Below are positions 12,165-12,962 of a DNA stretch of 12,962 nt, piece by piece. Both the position numbers and the translations under genes were made by a program. Position 1 is the stretch's first letter. Every line of letters begins with the position of its first letter. The notes under the pieces were generated by a model, which worked only from the letters and a program-made list of their open reading frames with translations, was not told where the DNA came from and made no database searches. The DNA lies in NCBI RefSeq assembly GCF_946478835.1, contig NZ_CAMLDV010000098.1, positions 1 through 12,962 of the forward strand. Reading direction: 5' to 3'. Origin of the DNA: an uncultured Bdellovibrio sp. GTDB taxonomy: Bacteria; Bdellovibrionota; Bdellovibrionia; Bdellovibrionales; Bdellovibrionaceae.

Positions 12165-12619
12165 GGTGCGACGACTTTGAATTGTTTGGAATCTAGCAGG
12201 TAGACCTTTGAGCCTGTGCTTACCGGAACCCGTACTTCAAAATACATTGTGTAATACAAACTTTCCAGGCCATACAGGGCTCTCACGTCGGGAAGTTGAA
12301 CCGTATAACTGCTTTGCAGTTCTCCATAATAACCCCAGTCAACTTCGATGCAGTTCGGAGGAACTAGAAGTGGTTTCGTCATGTCCCACACAACGGAGCC
12401 TCTTTTTTTGTCGTAAGTTGAACCTTGAACGCAGTAACGAATAACAAAAGTAGAATAGGAACCGTTAACCTGCGGAGTGATGGTCATCATATTAGGCAAC
12501 GGGAATGAAAGTTGCGCAGAACCAGATAAACCTCCAACAGCTCGAGTTGTCATAGAGACTGAAGTTGCAAAAAGAGCCGAGAATATTGCGAATGTCGTTT
12601 TTGAGATTTTGATCCCCAC
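12161..12619 (-). CDS. Secreted protein of unknown function
   Basis: I place the start at GTG 12619 (152 aa). From there the protein begins GIKISKTTFAIFSALFATSVS...TRA, a clear signal peptide, and GGGGGA lies 4 nt upstream. A TTG at 12673 would add 18 residues before the signal peptide. The mature part is beta-rich with many Tyr, Val and Ser (GSAQLSFPLP, STFVIRYCVQGS, CIEVDWGYYGEL, LYYTMYFEVRVPVSTGSKVYLL) and two Cys that could bond in the periplasm. I recognise no family. It is probably a periplasmic or outer-surface protein. Its stop overlaps the SnoaL-like gene by 4 nt, tail to tail. A plausible promoter lies about 120-150 nt upstream of the GTG. Confidence 0.7.
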   Translation of the reverse strand: MGIKISKTTFAIFSALFATSVSMTTRAVGGLSGSAQLSFPLPNMMTITPQVNGSYSTFVIRYCVQGSTYDKKRGSVVWDMTKPLLVPPNCIEVDWGYYGELQSSYTVQLPDVRALYGLESLYYTMYFEVRVPVSTGSKVYLLDSKQFKVVAP

Positions 12620-12739
12620 CAAGTCCCCCGTTTTAATCGTCGTGCAAAATAAGAGAAGCAATTGAAAGGCCAATTCGAAATCTACGAAGATCGATCTGGC
12701 GAGGGAGATTTTATTTAAGCTGTCAAATTCACGAAATTG

Positions 12740-12768
12740 ATTTTAACATTTACATCAAAACCCACCAA
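12740..12768 (-). promoter_or_regulatory. Promoter of the secreted-protein gene
   Basis: On the minus strand, TTGGTG (12768-12763), a 17-nt spacer ending in TGT, and TAAAAT (12745-12740) form an extended -10 promoter. It faces away from the YaeQ-family gene and implies a 5' leader of about 110 nt. Confidence 0.45.
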
Positions 12769-12822
12769 GCAACGCTGGCAACAGCCGAGTGAGTTTGCAT
12801 CAAAAGTAGAAAGGTGACCGCC

Positions 12823-12962
12823 ATGCTTTATCGTTTCCAAATTGAGTTCTCCGATATTGATCGCGGTGTTTATGAATCTCTAGATTTTCGCGTGGCTCAA
12901 CATCCTTCCGAAACGTATCCCTATATGTTGAGCCGAGTTCTTGCTTATTGCTTGGCGTATCA
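12823..12962 (+). CDS. YaeQ-family protein, N-terminal part
   Basis: The first 46 codons (MLYRFQIEFSDIDRGVYESLDFRVAQHPSE...) match the start of YaeQ proteins: a beta-hairpin, then a segment ending ARHPSET-like and a following helix (YMLSRVLAYCLAY). YaeQ has a PD-(D/E)XK nuclease-like fold of uncertain function. AAAGGT at 12810-12815, seven bases before the ATG, is a good ribosome-binding site. The gene runs off the window edge. The 12674-12822 gap before it holds the divergent promoter of the secreted-protein gene and nothing else I can support. Confidence 0.9.
   Translation, partial: MLYRFQIEFSDIDRGVYESLDFRVAQHPSETYPYMLSRVLAYCLAY

Noticed and set aside
12620..12673. TTG start at 12673 for the secreted protein
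   Set aside because: It would put 18 residues in front of a well-formed signal peptide; the GTG at 12619 with GGGGGA upstream fits better.
1..12962. CRISPR arrays, insertion sequences or prophage
   Set aside because: No regularly spaced direct repeats, transposase, integrase or phage structural operon is visible; the fibre genes have signal peptides and lie outside any phage context.

Overview
The window (about 13 kb, 15 protein genes or fragments plus one tRNA) looks like a piece of a Bdellovibrio-type predatory bacterium chromosome. This is inferred from two tandem chimeric fibre or adhesin genes with the N-terminal module I associate with Bdellovibrio surface fibres, from a lysine/alanine-rich H1-like protein with a SWIB domain, and from the general gene style. 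No 16S rRNA or other definitive marker is present, so the assignment is by recognition of families only.

Layout. 1-3570 (minus strand): two paralogous secreted fibre proteins, the first cut by the window edge. 3639-4916 (minus): a membrane-bound histidine kinase behind a promoter that carries a palindromic operator candidate. 5028-5432 (minus): a small J-domain protein. 5433-5691: a divergent intergenic region with a G-rich degenerate 21-bp repeat. 5692-6081 (plus): the H1-like/SWIB chromatin protein, followed by a strong terminator. 6214-8472 (plus): methionine aminopeptidase and S-adenosylhomocysteinase, separated by a leader able to form two competing hairpins. 8473-8809: a 337-bp gene-free stretch dominated by a 35-bp inverted repeat that encloses the terminator. 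8810-10960 (minus): response regulator, oligoribonuclease and AlkC-like alkylation repair protein. 11068-11343 (minus): a periplasmic metal-binding HMA protein. 11543-11619 (plus): tRNA-Asp with a clear promoter and terminator. 11736-12164 (plus): a SnoaL-like protein, tail to tail with a secreted protein of unknown function (12161-12619, minus). 12823 to the end (plus): the start of a YaeQ-family gene.

The most striking regulatory signal is the 9-mer ACCGATAAG placed exactly 7 nt (measured from the end of ACCGATAA) upstream of three minus-strand ATG codons: both fibre genes and the J-domain gene. It resembles the -10 element of sigma-28 (FliA) promoters. In the two fibre genes it is paired with TGAAG at an identical 15-nt spacing. 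The geometry puts transcription start at or next to the ATG, so the mRNAs may be leaderless. Two other genes (map and the response regulator) have extended -10 boxes (TGn plus hexamer) 6-8 nt before the ATG, suggesting leaderless mRNAs from the housekeeping sigma factor as well.

Functionally the window mixes a predation or surface module (fibres, kinase), chromatin architecture (SWIB/H1-like protein), and housekeeping enzymes: N-terminal Met removal, SAH recycling, nanoRNA decay and DNA alkylation repair.
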